Shown: piece by piece, positions 9,950 through 19,965 of the stretch
How the letters are laid out: every line of letters starts with the position of its first letter
Position numbering within the stretch: the stretch's first letter is position 1
NCBI RefSeq assembly: GCF_900497805.2
Contig: NW_020954588.1
Location: 15,262,787-15,326,786, forward strand
DNA length: 64,000 nucleotides
Reading direction: 5' to 3'
Source of the DNA: Vombatus ursinus
Taxonomy: Eukaryota; Chordata; Mammalia; Diprotodontia; Vombatidae
Program-made: the position numbers and the translations under genes
The notes under the pieces: model-generated
Told to the model about the DNA's origin: nothing
The model's database searches: none
Seen by the model: only the letters and a program-made list of their open reading frames with translations

Positions 9950-10330
9950 GCTATGTGTTTAAAGATTTGTCTACTAACATAATTTGTAATTGCAAAAATG
10001 AAACAAAAAAATGGAAGCACTTTAAATATCTAACAAGAGCAGACTGGTTATCTAAATTGTCATATGTTAGGGTGATCACTCCACCCACTCCAATGTCTTT
10101 GTCATGAAAACCCCAAATAGGGTCAGGAAGAATCAGAGATAACTGAAACAGCTGAACAACAAAAGTGTGATTGAATACTATGATAGAATTAAGATCAGAC
10201 AAAGCAATTGGGGAAGGTGTTTATGAAATTAATCAAAGAAAAAAAGTAGAACTAGTACAGTGAATACATGGTCAGATAAAAGTGAATAGGAATAAATGGA
10301 CAAAGAATCCTAATCAAGACTTTGGGGAGA
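9950..10330 (+). repeat. Older L1 ORF2 fragment, split by a MAR1/RTE tail
   Basis: CATAATTTGTAATTGCAAAAA and the words after it match the old L1 passage for 'LFVIAKNW'. After the insertion the element resumes at GATTGAATACTATGATAGAA, matching 'MEYY'. It is much more decayed than the neighbouring L1 copies. Confidence 0.6.
10085..10166 (+). repeat. MAR1/RTE 3' tail only
   Basis: CACTCCAATGTCTTTGTCAT, GAAAACCCCAAATAGGGTCA and ACAGCTGAACAACAAAA are the RTE-derived last 80 bases of MAR1. The MIR-like body is absent. This may be a strongly 5'-truncated insertion. Confidence 0.7.
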
Positions 10331-10366
10331 GACACAACAATGGTTAGGAAATTTTATTCATTCAGC

Positions 10367-10546
10367 ACTGTAGTGGTTTGCCATTTCCTTCTCCAGTTCG
10401 TTTTACAGATAATGAAACTGAGGCAAACAGGGTCAAGTGACTTGCCCAGGGTCACACAGCTAGTAAGTATCTGAGGCAGGATTTGAACTCGGGTTTTCCT
10501 GATTCCAGGCTCAGCACTTTATCCGCTGAGCCACCTCCCTGCCCTA
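10367..10546 (-). repeat. MAR1-type SINE, 3' end lost
   Basis: Reverse order: GTGGTTTGCCATTTCCTTCT, GACTTGCCCAGGGTCACACA, TTTGAACTCGGGTTTTCCTG, then CTTTATCCGCTGAGCCACCT. The RTE tail is truncated at GTAGTGG. Confidence 0.85.
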
Positions 10547-10642
10547 TAACAACAAACCTCTCAATCCACTGTGGCAGATGACAGCCCTTTTCTGTCTAAG
10601 TAGATGATAGGATCATAGACTTGGTAGGAAGGAAAGATATGA

Positions 10643-10862
10643 GCATTCATTCAGTACCTAATATGTGCCAGGAATTGCATTAAGCACTTTACAAGTATTA
10701 TCTCATTTGATCCTTACAATAAACCTGAGAGGTAAAATCCTCATTTTACGGTTGATGAACTCTTTCATTTTATAGGCAAGGAAACAAGCTGAGAGGCCAA
10801 GCAATTGACCCAAGGTCATACAGGTGGTAAGCATCTGAGTAGGTATTCTAACTTGGGTCCTT
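10643..10862 (-). repeat. MIR-like SINE
   Basis: The reverse MIR tail (AATATGTGCCAGGAATTGCA, TATTATCTCATTTGATCC) is followed by the CORE (CCAAGGTCATACAGGTGG). Confidence 0.75.
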
Positions 10863-10974
10863 TAAGTACTAAAGAATAGCCTGAGGCACATAAAGGCTAA
10901 ATTATTGACCTCACAGCAGCCAAGGTCCTAGAGACTGTACTGGGTATGCAGTAAGAAAGTCATTCAATCAGTTA

Positions 10975-11080
10975 ACAAGCGACTTTGTGCAACCCTGCCT
11001 CACTTAAATTCAATTCACTTGCAAGTCATGACATAACCTTCCAGATGTCATGGTCCTCTTCAAGAATGAAGGACAAACAA
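10975..11080 (-). repeat. Unnamed recurring repeat (family U), partial
   Basis: TGCCTCACTTAAATTCAATT, CACTTGCAAGTCATGACATA and ATGTCATGGTCCTCTTCAAG, then AATGAAGGACAAACAA. The same block occurs in reverse at 16745-16930 and forward at 44797-44985. I do not know its name. Confidence 0.7.
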
Positions 11081-11094
11081 CCACAACCACCATC

Positions 11095-11330
11095 ACCACT
11101 GCAACAGCTAAGCACTTACAGTATGCTAGGCACTGTGTTAATAAGCCCTGGGAATACAAATAAAAGCAAAAAAAAAATTCCCTGCCCTCAGGGAGTTTAT
11201 AATCTAATGGAGGGAAAACACAGGAAAAGAAGCAGAAAAGGGTAAGGGGAGAAGATACCCTTGGGGGCGTGATGGAGGATCTGAAGGAGTGCAGTTCAGT
11301 GGAAAATGAAGAGGTAGCCATCCTGGAACC
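11095..11330 (-). repeat. L2 LINE 3' region
   Basis: GTATGCTAGGCACTGTGTTA, CCTGCCCTCAGGGAGTTTAT and AATCTAATGGAGGGAAAA, then GGGGGCGTGATGGAGGATCT further into the element. The last word also occurs in the 52712-53080 copy. Confidence 0.82.
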
Positions 11331-11885
11331 TGTACCCTGTCACTTACTAGCTCTTTTTTAAAACCTAAAACAAAGAAAGAAATGGTGAGATATTCACCTT
11401 TTTGTGTAACCAATTACAAAAAAAACCAAACAGTACCACAGTTACCTTGGAACAAGGGCAAGCCAGGGGAAGGCACCCTTTCATGCTTATTGCTTGCCTT
11501 TCTCTCACCTTAAACTTTCTCTTGGGCTTGCTAGTGTGCCCCTAATGTGATGTTCTAAGTAATTGCCAAGTCATTTCCTTAAAGGTTTCCTTAAAAAAAA
11601 AGTTCATTTGGCATGCTAGCCTCCTTCCAATTTTTTTGATGAGTCAGCTTATGGGATGTAATCATTGATATTGACTGTGAGAATATGGCTTCTCTTGCCC
11701 AAAGATTCAAGGCATTTTACTGAAGTTAGTTATTCTTCTTGGCCTGACTGAAATCAAGGACACACTCATTTATGGGCAGAGGCAGTAAAGGCTTATAAGG
11801 TATGATCTGGGGGGCTCTGAAAGTCCTTCTTCAACCTCCAAAAGCTCCAAATCTGACAAAGATCCCCAAATTCCTACTGTTAGGA
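11331..11885. other. Intergenic stretch, nothing recognised
   Basis: About 550 bases without a recognisable repeat or coding pattern. Confidence 0.5.
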
Positions 11886-11887
11886 TA

Positions 11888-11990
11888 TAACAGGCAGCTA
11901 GGTATAGTGGACAGTATGTTTGGCTTGGATTCAGAAAGACCTGGAATCAAATCCCACCCTTGACATTTAATAATCATGTGAGATGTAGAT
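11888..11990 (+). repeat. MIR-like SINE 5' half
   Basis: GGCAGCTAGGTATAGTGGAC and GAAAGACCTGGAATCAAATC are the tRNA-like head. The CORE is degraded. Confidence 0.6.
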
Positions 11991-11999
11991 GCTAAGTTG

Positions 12000-12172
12000 T
12001 AATTGTAAAAAACCTTAGAGATTACCCAGTCCAAATTCCTTAATTTATAGATGAGGAAATTGAGATCCAGAAAGGATGACTTCCCCAAAATTACTTCAGT
12101 AAATAGGAGACCTGGAATTTGAACTCAGGACTTCAGGCTTCAAATCCAGTGCTCAGTTTAATTCCACCACAT
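12000..12172 (-). repeat. MIR-body SINE with CR1/L3-like end motif
   Basis: In reverse: AACCTTAGAGATTACCCAGT (CR1/L3-like tip), TAGATGAGGAAATTGAGATC, then GAATTTGAACTCAGGACTTC and the head. This composite recurs at many loci here. Confidence 0.7.
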
Positions 12173-12189
12173 TGAAAAGAGAGGTTCTT

Positions 12190-12274
12190 TGGAACTCAAA
12201 ATATTTTTTAAATGAATGTTAAAAATATATTTACATATAATTGGGGGAAAAAGAAAATATTAAATTATGAAAAA
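12190..12274 (+). repeat. Extremely short L1 3' tip insertion
   Basis: Only the last roughly 85 bases of L1 are present: GGAACTCAAAATATTTTTTA, AATGAATGTTAAAAATAT, ATTTACATATAATTGG, and an A-rich tail. Similar words flank it: GAAAAGAGAGGTTCT (12174-12188) and GAAAAGAGGTTCT (12275-12287), a target duplication with a 2-base change. Confidence 0.8.
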
Positions 12275-12289
12275 GAAAAGAGGTTCTCC

Positions 12290-12790
12290 ACAAATCTCTA
12301 AAATAGATGGGACTTATTGGTAAATGTTAAATAAATATTTATATAAGGATTGGTTCCTTTGGGGTAAGATATTTATCTCCTCAAAATACAGTAGGGCCAG
12401 GGCAAGACTATACCAATTATTGATATCTTAGTGTGGATTAGTTCATTAGTTCACTTTCCCAAAGGCCATTTTGGGGGGAGTCAGTTTGGGAATGATATTC
12501 AAGAGGGGAAAGTTTTTATGGAGAGGAGGGTGAAGATCAAATTCCAGGCTATGGGACAATGCTAAGAAGGGCAGGATTGAGTCAGGCATTGCCCTGGAAT
12601 GAGGAGTGGTGGGTAGATCTTGGCTACTCCGAAGGCAACTCGAAGGACTTGGCTACCTGGAAGAGAGAGGCAAGGGTCTTAAAGAGGAAGAGTTTGGCTA
12701 ATCGGCTAATTGGCCAGCTCTACAGGTAAAAGGCAAGGAATGTATCTATTCCAAATGGAGAAACTAAAGTACATAGGCTATAGTCCATAG
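12290..12790. other. Intergenic stretch, nothing recognised
   Basis: Purine-rich in 12480-12760 with tandem GGCTA words. I see no gene or repeat I can name. Confidence 0.5.
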
Positions 12791-12794
12791 TACA

Positions 12795-12945
12795 TAGTAC
12801 ATTCCCCCCAGAAGCAGCCGATTTCACTTTTGGACAGCTCTAATTATTGTTGTTGTTTTGAAATCAAGCCAAAAATTGCCTCTTTTCGACTTTTACCCAC
12901 TGTTTCTGGTTTTACCTTCTGGGATCAAAAAGAATCACCAATCAA
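12795..12945 (-). repeat. CR1/L3-type LINE fragment
   Basis: TTTCACTTTTGGACAGCTCT, CAAGCCAAAAATTGCCTCTT and TTACCCACTGTTTCTGGTTT follow the order of the reverse complement of the CR1/L3 3' region. A GTTGTT run has replaced part of the original TTAGGAAGTTTTTCC section. Confidence 0.85.
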
Positions 12946-13054
12946 AAAATCGATTAATCAAATATTGTGTCTCTGTCAAACCATAATTCTAGCCTCTGAC
13001 ATTGGTTATAGGCACTCTTGCGGATTTTGTGTATAAGTATTTAAAATCCTGTCA

Positions 13055-13210
13055 CCATCATTATAACTCACATTTACAAAGGACTTGACTAATTACAAAG
13101 CACTTTCTTCACAACGATCCTGTGAGACAGCAAGGGTACCTTTCAACTGAGGAATCCAAGGTTCAGAAAAGTTAACAGATTTGTGCAGATTCACACAGAC
13201 AGCAATTATC
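13055..13210 (-). repeat. MIR SINE
   Basis: CATTTACAAAGGACTTGAC, GATCCTGTGAGACAGCAAGG and GATTTGTGCAGATTCACACA are reverse MIR tail and CORE. Confidence 0.65.
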
Positions 13211-13219
13211 TGAGCCATG

Positions 13220-13500
13220 TTGCTTCTCACGTTTATATGGTGCTTTAAAATTAACAAAGTATATCCTACCCTTGATGCTTTTTATCTGTATGACCTCGGG
13301 CATTAAATTAATTATCTTCCCTGGGACTCTACTTCATCTGTAAGATGTTAGGATTGGACTAAATGGCCTTTGTGGTTCCTTCTTGCTCAAAGGCTATGAT
13401 ATTTGATCCTTACAATAACCCGGTGGGTCGGAGGTAGGCGAGGGTAAATAGCATTGCCCCTATCTTACAAACAGGGAAAGTGGGGCTCAGACTTCCCTAT
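13220..13500 (-). repeat. MIR SINE interrupted by a second MIR
   Basis: The tail of a reverse MIR (TATATGGTGCTTTAAAATTA) is cut near 13262. It resumes near 13405 (GATCCTTACAATAACCCGGT, TACAAACAGGGAAAGTGG). Confidence 0.65.
13263..13403 (+). repeat. MIR-body SINE with CR1/L3-like end, nested
   Basis: TGTATGACCTCGGGCATTAA, CTACTTCATCTGTAAGATG, GATTGGACTAAATGGCCTTT and GTGGTTCCTTCTTGCTC run forward inside a reverse MIR. Confidence 0.65.
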
Positions 13501-14058
13501 GCATCTTGGAATAGGCCTGACTGAGGCCAGTCCTCTGGTAGTTCAGGTTTGATGATAGAATAAAATGAGACACTCATAGGTCATTCAACAGTTAACTGAA
13601 GGAGATTTATGGAGGAAAAGGTTATTTAATAAGGAGAGGCATTAAGTACAATGTGAGGTATTTCATCTGAAGGAGGCTCACTTGCCTCTGAGTTGCTCAT
13701 TGTGGTCCATCAGCCAAACCTCAGAGCCAGACTAAAGCCCTTGTGGCTAGTTTTACTATGGCAACCCAGAAGTCTTATCAACTGCTAAGCCCTTAGTATC
13801 CCGAGCCAACTGTCTGGGGTTGATTCTTAATAACTTTTAAAGAAAAACAAACTAAATCTGCATGGAGAAGGGGCAGAGGGGAGAGGAAAGGAGGCGTTAG
13901 GTCAGATATTCTTGCCTAATATTATGGTTACAGGACTAGTAAGTATCAATGCCAGTTTCAGCCCTATCCCATTTATAGTCAATAACATTTTAAAAATCAT
14001 ATTCAATGATTGAGACTGTCTCCTGTGAAATCCACTTTATTTGGTCCCAAGCAAATTC

Positions 14059-14208
14059 TGTGTGTGTGTGTGTGTGTGTGTGTGTATTTAGATAGATAGA
14101 TATAGATGAACACACACATATACAGAGAGAGAGACTGAAAGAGAGAGAGAGAATCAGAGTGACAGAGAGAGAGAGAGAGAGTGACAGAGAGAGAGAGAAA
14201 GAGAGAGC
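14059..14208. repeat. (TG)n, (GATA)n and (GA)n compound microsatellite
   Basis: TG units at 14059-14086, GATAGATA to about 14107, CA units, then interrupted GA units at 14123-14208. Reading frames across it are repeat artefacts. Confidence 0.93.
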
Positions 14209-14289
14209 ACTCCAGTTCATTCTCTTCCACCCTGCCTCGGAAATCAGTTCTCTAATGAAATATTCCAACAATTCATTCAATCTCCAGTC

Positions 14290-15170
14290 AATTAAAGCCT
14301 CTTGGCCTGATCACGGACAGCTAAATTGGCTGTAAACCCAGAATAGAGCTCAGAACCAATGAATAGAGAGACAGCAGGGGAAAGGGGGAGAAGGATCACT
14401 TGGCTGTTTTCCCAGTACAGCAAAGCCAGCTTGAAGGAGCCCAGAATGGTTGTTTCTGGAACACAGCTAGAACACTGTAAAATAAGCAGGACATTAAGTA
14501 AGTTTCTAAGCCTTGCTGAAAGAGGTCCCTGGGAGAACACTGCTCATTTCAGCTCCATGTGAAGTTTGCGTCATTATGCCTTGGGGCCTCTCTACTTAGC
14601 CCCAGAGAAAGTCTCCAACAACAATGCCTAAATAGAGATCTAGGAAAAGAAAAATGGCAATATTTCAGTGTGGGGTGCAGAACACCTACCAAACTACCAG
14701 GCAACCTACAACTGTTGTAGCTGGAGGGAGCCTTGGTAGCTTTTTGCCCAGGAATTTCAACAATGGCTTGTCAAAATAACCACCAACTTTCCATTGAAGG
14801 GGTATAATCAGAAATCATATGCAACTAGCCTGAGGATTGTATGCAGCGGCTGGAGGGTGGGGGTGGAAAGCAGCCAGATTTTCAATGTGACATAAATTAG
14901 GGGGCTATTTTTAGATCTGGTCATGTCTTGAGATACCCTTAAGACTTCAAAGGTAACTTAGCTCACTCACTGGATTTGCCTGAAGGGGAAACATGAAGTC
15001 TCCCCCCACCCCCCAATGCCTTTATTATGTCCCACTTTGAATTATACTTTTCTATGTTCATGACAAACCCACTCCCACCCCAGTGCTCCCTGAAGACATG
15101 GACACTATCATTTTTTGGTCTTTGTGGTCCTAATACCTAACTCCATCGCTAGCAAATTCCTAGCACTTAA
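14290..15170. other. Repeat-poor island, possible conserved non-coding DNA
   Basis: About 880 bases with no transposon I recognise, unlike nearly all surrounding sequence. It contains CTATTTTTAG at 14905-14914, which fits the MEF2 consensus YTAWWWWTAR, and AT-rich homeobox-like words (CAATTAAAG, ATAAATTAG). No frame reads like a protein. Regulatory function is only a suggestion. Confidence 0.35.
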
Positions 15171-15179
15171 TATTTCAAG

Positions 15180-15400
15180 GCAGCCTTAACTGAGTGGATG
15201 GTCTTGGATTCAAGTGCTGCTTTTGACACATACTAGCTGTGTGACTCTGAACAAGTCATGCATGCATCCTCTCAGGACCCCAGGCAATGCTCTAAGACTA
15301 AAAACTGCAGAACAGGTACTAATATTCTTTGGCAAAGGGAGGCTTCCAATACTGATGAATCATGGACCAGGACTAAAGAAATAAATGAATAATTGCAATG
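15180..15400 (+). repeat. SINE of the 'CATTGGTAGAGGGAGTTTCC' type
   Basis: ACACATACTAGCTGTGTGAC, CCCCAGGCAATGCTCTAAGA, CTAAAAACTGCAGAACAGGT and GGCAAAGGGAGGCTTCCAAT keep the order seen in the better copy at 26991-27232. Confidence 0.7.
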
Positions 15401-15439
15401 CTTGTTGAATAAATAAGTGTCCTTGGTGGCTCAGATGAG

Positions 15440-16744
15440 GAATGCGTTTCCTGAGCTGGTGTCTCTTGGTACCATTCATCCCCATCATGATGCTTGGATA
15501 TTCACACCTTAGGAAGAGACACCCTAGTTAGGGAAGGGCTGAAAATTGGCCAGTCATATCTGAGATGGATCAAGAGTATAGAAAGACCAATATTTACCAT
15601 AAATACCAGGTAAAATAGTCTCTCCTTTGAACTTTGATGCGCTGATGCAAGTGCCTTCTTACTGATGCGGGTACTCCTTCCAGTGGGGCTGGTGCCAACC
15701 TAACCATACATGCTATGGGATGCTTGTCCATGTCCTAGTGTAAATTCTCTATAGAAGGCCAAACCTGATGTGCTAAGAGACTTCCTTTAGATCTTTTGAT
15801 CTTAAGAGTATGTGGCTCTCAGGGGAGTGCTTGGGCTATCCATCTTTTAGCTTTTGCTATCACCCGGTGATTGCCTCCCCTTTTCTATTCATATGATGTC
15901 AATAATAGCATCCGTGCAAATCTTGATTGGTAGTATGCTTACCAACGGGCCTTGTTGTTGTTATTGCTCAGTTGTTTTTCAGTCATGTCCAACTCTTCAG
16001 GACCTATTTGGGGTTTTTTTTTGCAAAGATACTGCAGTGGTTTGCCATTTTCTTGTCCACCCCATTTTATAGATGAAGAAACTGAGGCAAACCAAGTTAA
16101 GTGACTTGCCCAGGGTTACATAGCTAGTGTCTGTGGCCAGATTTGAACTCAAGAAGATGAATCTTCTTGACTCCACGCCTGGCACTCTATCCATTGTGAC
16201 CTAGCTGCCCCTCCACGGGCCTATCCATACCCATTATGTGTCTTTCTACAGCTACATTCTTCTTGATCTGTGAACAATTTTTTTAATCAAACCAGTACCT
16301 ACTATTGCTGCTCAATAGGGTAACAATCTAAGGCCCTATTGTTTTATTCACACCCACTGTGATTACGTAGAGAAAAACTCTTTTCCCTAGCTACTTCTCC
16401 CCTATTTATTTTGTTCCTTTTGGGGTGAATGGGATCTTCAAGGACGACTAGCACCTCTGGTATGAGGACTTGCTGAGCCCTTTTCTGGTCTGCTCATCCA
16501 CCTTTAGTGTCTACCTGGCACTCAACTCTCACTTATCGCTCCAATAAGGTATAGGATGCCCAGCAGTCATACCCTGATAAACCATCTAGGCAACCTCTTG
16601 GTTACTTAAGGAGGTGTCTACCCCAAGGTTGTGAATAATTCCTCTGGTGGAATGGACAGATGTTAACAATTTGTTCCAGTGGCTGTGTAGGCAACTGAAG
16701 CAGGTTCTGTGGAGAGCTTAGGTTAGACATGGAAGATGCCAAGG
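15440..16744 (-). other. Unassigned block around a MAR1 insertion
   Basis: Two parts (15440-15950 and 16213-16744) flank a MAR1 SINE and adjoin a family-U repeat at 16745. Similar base composition and the adjoining repeat make one longer old element plausible, but I cannot name it. No frame looks coding. Orientation is assumed from the adjoining repeat. Confidence 0.3.
15952..16212 (-). repeat. MAR1-type SINE, full length
   Basis: In reverse: TTGTTGTTGTTATTGCTCAG, CAGTCATGTCCAACTCTTCA (RTE-type tail), GTGGTTTGCCATTTTCTTGT, GACTTGCCCAGGGTTACATA, TTTGAACTCAAGAAGATGAA, then the head. CAACGGGCCT before it and CACGGGCCT after it are a plausible target duplication. Confidence 0.9.
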
Positions 16745-16930
16745 TCATCTGCTGCATCCTGAGCCATCAAGACTTTTGTCTTGCCGCTGGACTTCGATGT
16801 CTCTGGAAGAGAGATTGAGGCTGACAACTTCATGCAACTTTGCCTCACTTACATTTAATTCATCAAGGAGTCAAGACATCACCCCATGATGTCATTGGTC
16901 CTCTTTGAAAACAATGGACAAACAACAATA
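16745..16930 (-). repeat. Unnamed recurring repeat (family U), longer copy
   Basis: CATGCAACTTTGCCTCACTT, ACATTTAATTCATCAAGGAG, CCCATGATGTCATTGGTCCT and ACAATGGACAAACAACA match the copies at 10975-11080 and 44797-44985. Confidence 0.7.
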
Positions 16931-16939
16931 TTGTTCCTA

Positions 16940-17065
16940 TTAGCACAGCTCCCTGAGGGCAGGAACTGTCTCATTTTTGTATTTGCATCTCCAGTGCTTA
17001 GCCTAGTGCCTTATCCATAGTGGCATTCAGTAAGTACTTGCTGAGTAATCCATTAATTGATTCCA
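16940..17065 (+). repeat. L2 LINE 3' end
   Basis: CTCCCTGAGGGCAGGAACTG, TTTGCATCTCCAGTGCTTAG and CAGTAAGTACTTGCTGAGTA are the L2 terminal words. Confidence 0.85.
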
Positions 17066-17254
17066 ACTTTGGGATTTAGTGATTCTATGACTTACATTTG
17101 AGAAGTAGTATAAAAAACATAATACAGGAAATGTAAGATCAGAAAAGGAGTTAAGCTAGCCATGTAGCAAGAGCAAGGCACAAAAATGAACAGCTTGATT
17201 ACTAGATGAGTATCCATAAAAACATTTAAAAACTTAGAGAAGCCAATCTCAATC

Positions 17255-17445
17255 TCCTTCTTTTGATTATTTTCAATTTATCCTGCATATACTTTATTTG
17301 TTCCTAGTTATTTCACATTATCTTCCCCATTAAACTGTGAATATATTGAGGGCAGGGACTGCCTTTTGTCTTCTTTTGTATCCCCAGCATTTAACACGGT
17401 GTCTGGCATATAGTAAGTGCCTAATAAAAGTTTCTTTTCTGATGG
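17255..17445 (+). repeat. L2 LINE 3' end
   Basis: CTTCCCCATTAAACTGTGAA, TTGAGGGCAGGGACTGCCTT, TTTGTATCCCCAGCATTTAA and GCATATAGTAAGTGCCTAAT. Confidence 0.9.
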
Positions 17446-17644
17446 GCTTTTGGCATGCTGAACCTTTATGAAATATCTATGAGCAGGCATGGACAGCAAT
17501 TATACAAGAAGATATAGGAAGATACGATCAGGTATTCTCTGTACCATGAGAAGGAATACCCACATTACTGACATCGTGGATCAATTACACTATCCTCATT
17601 GTTCATTGCCAAAACCCTGTGCGGTATTGACAGAAGACATATTG

Positions 17645-17800
17645 TTGTTTCCATTTTATCAAAGAAGAAACTGACACCTGAGATTGCAAATGATTTGTGC
17701 AAGGTCACACTACCGGTAAAAGGGAAACCCAAGATCCAAATCCATATTTCCTGTTTCAGAGCCCAGTGCTCCTTCCACTACATAATGCCACATGTCACAG
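17645..17800 (-). repeat. MIR SINE
   Basis: AAAGAAGAAACTGACACCTG, TGTGCAAGGTCACACTACCG and CAGAGCCCAGTGCTCCTTCC are reverse CORE and head. Confidence 0.7.
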
Positions 17801-17809
17801 ATAATTTTG

Positions 17810-18715
17810 AATAATCTTTTTAGGCTAAATAAACCCCATTATGACGTTCTCAGTTCCCTTAATAAAGATAAGAGTCATCAGTTAAATACATAATAAGATT
17901 GCAAACTGAAGGATCACTTTAGTATTCTACCAAATTGCTGACCACTAATGGACTTTACCCTTTTAATGGAATTTACCCAAACATATAAAAGGACAGGAAG
18001 CAAATAAAGGGAAATTTTCTAGAATTTTAAGTTCAAAAAAGACTGGAACTAAGGGAAATAACCAACTCCTGATGAGCACAGGATACAAATATAGTTCTAC
18101 ATGTTGCTAATGAGGTGGAATATTAAGTTTACATTCACTGAGGCTCTCCTTTACTCTCTTTCTTGTTAGGTATCATTCTCTAATTTTTTTTAAATTAGAA
18201 AAGAAGATTTGTGCATTAAGCAAACTGTTATTCATTAAAACAGATCATTGACTCCTTCAAAGTGACAAAGATTTGGAGGTTTGGGATCTTCATATACTCA
18301 GATCATTTCAAAAACTATCAAAAATTTAAATTACATTGCTCTGTAGCTTTTTTCCACATTCTAAATCCATACATTTTAATAGAATTCTTGAATTTTAATA
18401 TCTTTTTAGTTCAATATTTTATGTGCCATATTTCCTTTCAACATTCCTTCCCACATCAATTTTGAAAATAAAATTAAGGAAATGTTTTCTTCTCATAATT
18501 CCACTTGGTTCACTGAGCTATTCTGTTTTTTTTAAAATTTCCACAAGAAGCTATTCTTTAAAGGGAAGATATTCTCTCTCCAAGGATGATGTCCATTGTT
18601 TTCAAGGTTCTGGCTCAGTTTTAGAACTTAACTACCTTTGGTCTCAGGGATGAAGAAACAGCCATTGCTGTAGCCCAAACTTTTACAGCAATCATTTTCC
18701 TGGAGGTGAATTGAA
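17810..18715. other. AT-rich intergenic stretch, nothing recognised
   Basis: About 900 bases, strongly AT-rich. The open frames at 18262-18653 are low-complexity and have no protein likeness. Confidence 0.5.
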
Positions 18716-18717
18716 GG

Positions 18718-18747
18718 ACTCTATCCACTGTGCCACCTAGCTGCCCC
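18718..18747 (-). repeat. SINE head remnant
   Basis: CTATCCACTGTGCCACCTAG followed by CTGCCCC is only the first 30 bases of a MAR1 or poly(A)-type SINE, in reverse. The rest is gone. Confidence 0.75.
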
Positions 18748-18751
18748 ATAT

Positions 18752-19060
18752 GCCCATTTTCTGAACATTTCTGAACGAGGAGGAGCTAAGGTGACTCACG
18801 TTCTACCTCCTCATTAAAATGTCTGCCAATCAAGAATTTCTTCCCTTTGCCAGGGGAGTTCCAAATGATGTACCATCAAGCCAATCAGAAGGAAGACACA
18901 TCTAGGTTTAAAAGAGTCAGTCAGCGGTCACTGGTGTCAGTTGGCTGAGTGGAGACAGCCATTTTGACCTACTTTGTAATAGATTTGTTGTTATGAAACA
19001 GATAAAGCTCATAAATTTTGAGCCTTAGTCTACCATTATTAATTTCTATTGCCACAATCA
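18752..19060 (+). mobile_element. Possible solo LTR (fossil)
   Basis: About 310 bases start TGCCCATTTTC and can be read to end ..CA. They include a TATA-like GGTTTAAAAGAG and a GATAAAG poly(A)-like word about 110 bases further on, in LTR-like spacing. No flanking duplication was secured, and no internal retroviral region is present. The family was not identified. The copy would be an old fossil. Confidence 0.35.
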
Positions 19061-19299
19061 TAAATACATGCAGGGTAGTCCCTTCTTTTAAGGCAGTCAC
19101 AGTTTACAAGGGCAATAAGAACTACCAAAAGAAGAAAGGAATATGAAGAGTTCTACATCCCAGTTATCCTTATCTATCACTGGGTGAGGGTCTGGTGGGC
19201 ACATGGGCATGAAAATCTCAAAAACTAGTAGAGGTAGTGGACCAGGAGACCTCCTTTTCTAAGTGAAATTATCTGGGGAAGAAAGAAAAGGTCACTATT

Positions 19300-19585
19300 G
19301 TAAGGGGGAAAGAACATTGGACTGGAAGTCAAAGACCTGAGTTCTAAGTCTGAATCATTTATATATTATTTATGTAACCTAGAGAATAAAATTTTACCTT
19401 TTTAAATCAATTCAACAAACATGTAAGTCTACTGAGTGTTAGATGCTGGAAATACAAAGACAAAAATGAGACAGTTCCTGACCTCAAGTAGGTTACATTC
19501 TACAGGGGCCTCAGTTTTCCTCAAGTACAAAATGAAAGAATTGGATAAGATGGCACATAAGGTGGTTGGTAACAGTATATTGAAT
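19300..19585 (+). repeat. MIR-body SINE interrupted by L2
   Basis: The 5' part (AAAGAACATTGGACTGGAAG, TTCTAAGTCTGAATC) breaks at about 19397. The 3' part (GGCCTCAGTTTTCCTCAAGT, GAATTGGATAAGATGGCAC) resumes at 19503. Confidence 0.65.
19398..19502 (-). repeat. L2 LINE 3' end, nested
   Basis: Reverse L2: CAATTCAACAAACATGTAAG, GTTAGATGCTGGAAATACAA, TTCCTGACCTCAAGTAGGTT. It splits a MIR-type SINE, so this L2 moved after that SINE was fixed. Confidence 0.75.
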
Positions 19586-19965
19586 CTGAAGGATGGATGG
19601 AAGATTACATGGGTGAATATAGTACTGCAATAGGTTATTCAATTTAGATAACTGTCACAATTCTGGATGATTTTTATTGCTCCTAAGCTAGATATGCTCC
19701 TAAGTGATGCTTGGAATTCAGTACTTTCCAAAGCCATTCCCCCACCTCTGTGCCTTGTTTGTTCCTTGGCACACCTTCAGGATTGTTACCTTTTTGTGTG
19801 TGCGGTGATTCATGCTTATCTAAAAATATGACTAAGCAAAGAGGAAAGGTGCTAAATCTAAACATCGAAAGCAAATATGAGATAGCCCAGGCAAGTGCAA
19901 ATAAACACCCCTCTCAATCAGTCCATGAAAAAGATGTCAAGTTAAGCAGCGACTTTGTCAAGACT

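Noticed and set aside
14003-14280. Serine/leucine-rich minus-strand frames
   Set aside because: They are the (GA)n/(TG)n compound microsatellite read in different frames. The same applies to 50401-50825.
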